Assembly: GCF_016097555.1 (NCBI RefSeq)
Contig: NC_054701.1
Span: forward strand, 59,083,037 to 59,147,036
Reading direction: 5' to 3'
Source of the DNA: Gigantopelta aegis
Taxonomy: Eukaryota > Mollusca > Gastropoda > Neomphalida > Peltospiridae
Length of the DNA stretch: 64,000 nucleotides
Shown one piece after another: positions 60,901 through 64,000 of the stretch (positions are counted from its first letter, which is position 1; each line of letters opens with the position of its first letter). The notes below the pieces were generated by a model, which saw only the letters and a list, made by a program, of their open reading frames with translations, was not told where the DNA came from and did no database searches. The translations under genes and the position numbers were made by a program.

Positions 60901-61402
60901 GTGTGAAATGAGACAAAGACTTCCAGGTGAGAGACGAAGTGTGAAATGAGACGAGACTTCCAGGTGAGAGACAAAGTGTGAAATGAGACAAGACTTCCAG
61001 GTGAGAGACAAAGTGTGAAATGTGAAATGAGACAAAGACTTCCAGGTGAGAGACAAAGTGTGATACGAGATGAGACTTCCAGGTGAGAGACAAAGTGTGA
61101 AATAAGACAAAGACTTCCAGGTGAGAGACAAAGTGTGAAATGAGACGAGACTTCCAGGTGAGAGACAAAGTGTGAAATGAGACGAGACTTCCAGGTGAGA
61201 GACAAAGTGTGAAATGAGACCCAAGACAGATTCGGTACTAACGTGAACATCCTCCCCTTCCTGTGAGCCTGCCACTGGCTGGTCTGCATCGGCGGAACCG
61301 TTTATGTTGAACATCACTGAAATTCTGTAAAAAAAAAAAAAAAATCAAGATTTTTTAGTAAAAATTCAGACACTGTTTAAAATAATGTCAAATATCAAAC
61401 AG

Positions 61403-61442
<40 letters not shown>

Positions 61443-63730
61443 CGCGCGCGAAAAATACATCAATAAAATAAAAATAATAAAAATAAAAAGACTATAATTA
61501 TATATGATAGCAACCAATATAAGGGACCATAACATGAATGGAAAGACACAGTAATGCAATATGTCATTTACTCAAAAGGTCCAAGCAAACATTCCACTTA
61601 TCTGAACTGTCTGTCAGTACAAGGGCTACTTGTAAGTGGTAAAGTTATACCAATAATAATAGCCGTATTACACTTCTCTTTTCAGCTAAGCACTCACAGG
61701 GTCAGATCTATACCAGTCTAGGCCTAAATACTGAATGCTTTCTTTGCATGTTTAGGGTCTGAAGACTTGAAGCGTAATTTTTAGTAGTCTGAAGACTTGA
61801 AGAGTTATTTTTAGTACAGTCTGAAGACTTGAAGAGTAATTTTTAGTACAGCCTGAAGACTTGAAGCGTAATTTTTAGTACAGCCTGAAGACTTGAAGAA
61901 TTATTTTTAGTACAGTTTACATTTTGGTTGCCACACAATATGTGCCCAAGACAGACTGACCAACTTGTACAAGCATATGAACCTGTTATCAGCCTTCAAA
62001 AATTTCAGATCATTTTACGACACTAATATGGTACAAAAATTTGAACAAAAATACTCAATAATGATAAAAATGCTTATATCCAATTACGGTTCAAGCACTA
62101 ACTAAAAAAAAATTTGACATCTAATAGCCAATGACTAACAAATCAATGTGCTCTAGTGATGTCGTTAAACAAAACAGACTTAGTTACTACTGATCTGGGT
62201 GACTTTTCAACAGACAAACATTATACTCTTACTTTTCATTTCCCATCTTTTTCTTGAGTGTAAAGTCACACCCATCGGCGGTAACATCAAAGTCTTTGAT
62301 AGAAGGCATACCAACTTTTGTCTGAGCACTTTTCTCTTCTAACTCAATTTCCTTGTCCAAAAACTTAGTTAATTCTCTGTCCACTGTAAGAAAGAAAATT
62401 ATATTTACAGGTAAATATTAAGTAGAAGTCAGTGTGACCCAGCTGTTAGTAAGTTATGTGATAATGCTCAGTCGTAACCTATTGGGTGAAATCCTGCAAG
62501 ACTTCATAACTTGTTGAAGTCTCTCAAAACTTATTGATTATTGGTGCCATTTCTATAAGTTTTGACCACCATAAACATAAATATATATTATTATATGTTT
62601 AGAAGTAAAGCTATTTTTTTACAGGAAATGCCAACACTTAAAAACTAAATGTGGTATCGGAAGCTGTAAATGATATGGGACCTTACCAATTGTTAATGAC
62701 ATTTTGAAGGCTGTATATTATATTAAATTTTACAGGATGTTACGGGTGTCACAATACCCTTGCTTGTATATCGATTCTTATTTTTACCATGTATCGGATT
62801 CCTATTTTAATTTTGTATTGATTTACAAAACCCTTTAAACCCAATTCATACTTATTGACAAGGTTGTTTCTTTCAAGGAAAAACAATGAAGTAGACAGAT
62901 AAGGTTTCTGCCAGAGGGTTAAATGGGTATGACACCATACCCAAATGTGTTTGCAGATTTGTTTGGTTTAAGTTGATTTTTTGACAAATTTAACGACTCT
63001 TTATAAATATCATTACTGTATGATTTTCTCCATTCTGTTGGCATGAAGCCAAGTTTTTCATTTTATTTCAACTTATTTTCGTGCATATATCCAATTAAAG
63101 TTCAAGCACACTGTCCTGAGCACACACAGCTGTCTAGACTGTCTGTCCACGACAATGCATTAGGGCCTAGCTGTTAGTGACATAGAAGAGGGTGTAAAAC
63201 TCGCTCTGGGTGAGAGTCGGCACTGGCATAGCGTGGGCGGGGTCCACCGGGGCGGTTGCCCTGGGCGCAAAATTCTGGACTGGTGGAAGTGACTCAGGGA
63301 GTGCTAACGGTCCACTGGTTAGGGGGCGTAATACTTACCTTGTCCCGGGCGCTGACAACTCACGCTACGCCACTGGGAGCCAGCGAACCCTGCTGTACCT
63401 GTCAGCCTTATGTCCAGTGGCTTAACCATGACACCACCGAGGACGATAAGCCCACTAAAAGAGGTGGAAACGCTAACGCTAAAAAGTTTAAGCTATTCAC
63501 TGTACATTCTTACCTTCGGTGTGAAGTTTACAGACAGACCACGTTTGTGGCACTGCAAACGCACGTGCAGTGAGCAAACCATTAACTTGCCAGATGCTGC
63601 GAACTCCATTTGCACTGTGAAAACATTGTGTACGTGCTTTCTGTACACCTTGCTTTAATAAATGTGCACTGCCTTTGTTAAAATGTTTCAACACAGTTGA
63701 CAGGACGCACTTTCGTATGATCGCTGCCAT
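51760..63730 (-). CDS. C1QBP: C1QBP / p32 / gC1qR (MAM33 family), six exons, 272 aa
   Basis: C1QBP is a mitochondrial-matrix, acidic, doughnut-shaped trimer that supports mitochondrial translation and binds many partners. The coding exons, in order, are 63730-63514, 62383-62233, 61324-61243, 59029-58900, 57454-57366 and 51909-51760. All GT-AG junctions and phases agree, totalling 819 bases. Residues about 1-72 are a basic, Arg/Lys- and Ala-rich mitochondrial presequence. The mature domain shows FLDKEIELEE (first helix), KISVMFNINGS, PFRVEIDKGSGE and the C-terminal helices LYDLLMDLLDERGI...LIEFSTAQEHDKYLEFLKNL. These match the family in order, and the length is close to the human 282 aa. Intron 5 holds a 3.7 kb satellite and intron 3 a minisatellite. 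The gene looks intact and functional. Confidence 0.95.
52071..52456 (-). mobile_element. SINE family 1, full length, in C1QBP intron 5
   Basis: Reverse orientation with ccggcctcggtggcgtcg at its right end. A perfect 16-bp target duplication ttataaaacttttaga is at 52055-52070 and 52457-52472, immediately before the satellite. Confidence 0.92.
52487..56147 (-). repeat. 66-bp satellite array, about 55 units
   Basis: Units carry gagtctgagacactaa, gtcatgacaacgccatacg and tgtatgcatgcgatgtc. The period is 66 bases (22 codons), so two reverse frames stay open for hundreds of codons without being genes. An extra 17-base gtgtcattaaacattga joint occurs at about 53817, 55020, 55434, 55647 and 55927, marking higher-order blocks of about 18, 6, 3 and 4 units. 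The left part carries gggacactaatg variants, the right part cgaattg variants. Confidence 0.95.
56515..56662. mobile_element. Palindromic MITE in C1QBP intron 5
   Basis: The arms tctggcatgagtccttttgta and tacaaaaggacgagtgccaga, with gagtctcaagaaaatcaat and its inverse inside, close on a gagcgagctttagcgagctc centre. Confidence 0.8.
57366..57454 (-). CDS. C1QBP: C1QBP exon 5
   Basis: VDLFEIQDVTLHKGEWKESI then YTMSSETMDG, with acceptor tttcag and donor gga|gtatgt. Phase 1 to 0. Confidence 0.93.
57523..58549. mobile_element. Possible inverted-repeat element in C1QBP intron 4
   Basis: caacccctgcaattgcc near 57523 and aattgcaggggttg near 58535 are inverted, and both ends are followed inward by gccgtgg/gctgtgg motifs. 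No target duplication or ORF; tentative. Confidence 0.3.
58620..58860. mobile_element. TTAA-type MITE, family C, diverged partial copy
   Basis: It contains cattaggatgaccagaaat, gaatatacagacactggt and ttttacaatggcagcaaag in the same order as 26230-26370 and 49730-50125. It ends about 40 bases from C1QBP exon 4. Confidence 0.5.
58900..59029 (-). CDS. C1QBP: C1QBP exon 4
   Basis: MVSKPPFRVEIDKGSGEILA, FQCMFANTDEVEPETSGQ, PEDAI. Acceptor gtttcag, donor G|gtaacg, phase 0 to 1. Confidence 0.93.
59172..59535. repeat. Inverted/tandem repeat block with telomere-like CCCTAA units
   Basis: ggacatttgccccccagta occurs at the left and its inverse (tggggggcaaatgtcct) four to five times at the right, with ctagccaacatttctactg between. 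The centre holds aaccctaaccc (59237-59247) and ctaaccctaaccctaaccca (59261-59280), the animal telomere motif. It lies in C1QBP intron 3. Confidence 0.75.
60083..60222. mobile_element. Imperfect palindromic MITE
   Basis: catactgattttatagaact...tgtcagg and cctgacac...ttcataaaatcagtatg are inverted around aatacaagaa. About 140 bases, in C1QBP intron 3. Confidence 0.6.
60718..61222 (+). repeat. 37-39-bp minisatellite in C1QBP intron 3
   Basis: About 13 units of gacttccaggtgagagac plus gaagtgtgaaatgagacga. The array ends about 20 bases from the exon 3 donor. On the plus strand each unit contains CAGGTGAG, a perfect donor consensus, but that is antisense to C1QBP. Confidence 0.95.
61243..61324 (-). 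CDS. C1QBP: C1QBP exon 3
   Basis: KISVMFNINGSADADQPVAG then SQEGEDVH. Acceptor ttttacag, donor cac|gttagt, phase 2 to 0. Confidence 0.92.
61405..61442. repeat. Poly-G run
   Basis: About 37 G followed by CGCGCGCG; the length is likely unreliable in the assembly. Confidence 0.9.
61755..61917 (+). repeat. 33-bp tandem repeat, about 5 units
   Basis: gtctgaagacttgaag plus agtaatttttagtaca repeated, in C1QBP intron 2. Confidence 0.9.
62112..62178 (+). mobile_element. SINE tail type b fragment
   Basis: tttgacatctaatagccaat to gatgtcgttaaacaaaac, as in 32061-32330. Confidence 0.6.
62233..62383 (-). CDS. C1QBP: C1QBP exon 2
   Basis: VDRELTKFLDKEIELEEK, SAQTKVGMPSIKDFDVT, ADGCDFTLKKKMGNEK. Acceptor cttacag, donor AA|gtaaga, phase 1 to 2. 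Confidence 0.95.
63085..63445 (-). mobile_element. SINE family 3 with an internal insertion
   Basis: The reverse strand has the head (cctcggtggtgtcatgg at 63445) and the tail (aattggatatatgcacg at 63085). Between cactgg copies near 63222 and 63378 lies about 155 bases that begin catagcgtgggcggg and end cacgctacgc, inverted to each other, apparently a MITE. Confidence 0.65.
63514..63730 (-). CDS. C1QBP: C1QBP exon 1 (mitochondrial presequence)
   Basis: MAAIIRKCVLSTVLKHFN through VCKLHTE|: Arg/Lys/Ala-rich, no acids until the end, typical of a matrix-targeting presequence. The start is the first ATG. The donor is G|gtaaga, phase 1. Confidence 0.92.
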
Positions 63731-64000
63731 GTTTGATGCAATATCGGAAAACGTGCTTTCGGAGCAGGAGCATGCGTAACATTAACGGAAATGAGGGGTT
63801 TTGTCAAAATTCACAGTTCTGTCACGACAAGGAAGGTTACGGAAGATCGGGATATTTTACGCACTCAGCGCATTTTAATTACGGACATGTGTTTATGTAG
63901 CAATGGACTACTATACGACTTTTTTTTAATTATTGGATTGTTTAGATTGGACGTTTACGTTAGAGTAAACGCTGTTGTAGCGCACGCCTGTCTTGAGCGC

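Noticed and set aside
60627-61317. Three overlapping minus-strand ORFs of 162-220 codons
   Set aside because: They read the 37-39-bp minisatellite; only their first ~27 codons (61324-61243) are a real C1QBP exon.

Overview
This is a eukaryotic, AT-rich, repeat-rich window, most likely from a mollusc and possibly a gastropod. The reasons are split genes with GT-AG introns of kilobase size, a conserved animal gene (C1QBP) with six exons, several tRNA-derived SINE families of a style I associate with mollusc genomes, Tc1 transposons, many short inverted-repeat elements and long microsatellites. The taxon is an inference. I see no bacterial operons, no viral or LTR element and no CRISPR array.

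Three host genes can be reconstructed. (1) On the plus strand, 10432 to about 22427 holds a ZDHHC1/ZDHHC11-type palmitoyltransferase. Its exons carry TM1, TM2, the zinc-binding CRD with DHHC, TM3 and TM4, but two exons each appear one base out of frame. (2) On the plus strand, 34115-46343 holds a gene I do not recognise. Its first coding exon is twelve 9-residue repeats of the type (N/D)KAGC(N/D)AK(A/C). It continues through a Pro/Ser/Lys-rich 1.1 kb exon and ends with a Cys/His-containing acidic tail. A poly-C run inside the large exon breaks its frame by one base. (3) On the minus strand, 63730-51760 holds a complete, clean C1QBP (p32/gC1qR, MAM33 family) gene encoding 272 aa, with all exon phases agreeing.

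The rest is repeats. 1-4.3 kb: a 2.08 kb inverted-repeat element with 9-bp target duplications that carries its own GC-rich ORF; a second copy of the invaded repeat nearby preserves the uninterrupted target. 4.3-7.3 kb: AT microsatellites, a 40-bp-arm perfect hairpin and a 1.85 kb inverted-repeat element. 7.4-10.4 kb: a 29/58-bp minisatellite ending about 65 bp before the first ZDHHC coding exon. 10.4-29 kb: ZDHHC exons with TTAA-flanked MITEs, tandem duplications and a fold-back element in introns and flanks. 29.9-31.4 kb: a Tc1 fossil hit by two later insertions. 34-46 kb: the novel gene, with an intact-ORF Tc1 element, a broken Tc1 element and a SINE in its last intron. 46.6-48.5 kb: a third Tc1 element carrying a SINE. 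51.7-63.7 kb: C1QBP, with a 3.7 kb satellite of 66-bp units in intron 5 and a 37-39-bp minisatellite in intron 3 abutting the exon 3 donor.

The genes do not form an obvious pathway. The strongest leads for something undescribed are the 2.08 kb ORF-bearing element family (three copies, 9-10 bp target duplications, conserved TATA box) and the unrecognised repeat-protein gene at 34-46 kb.
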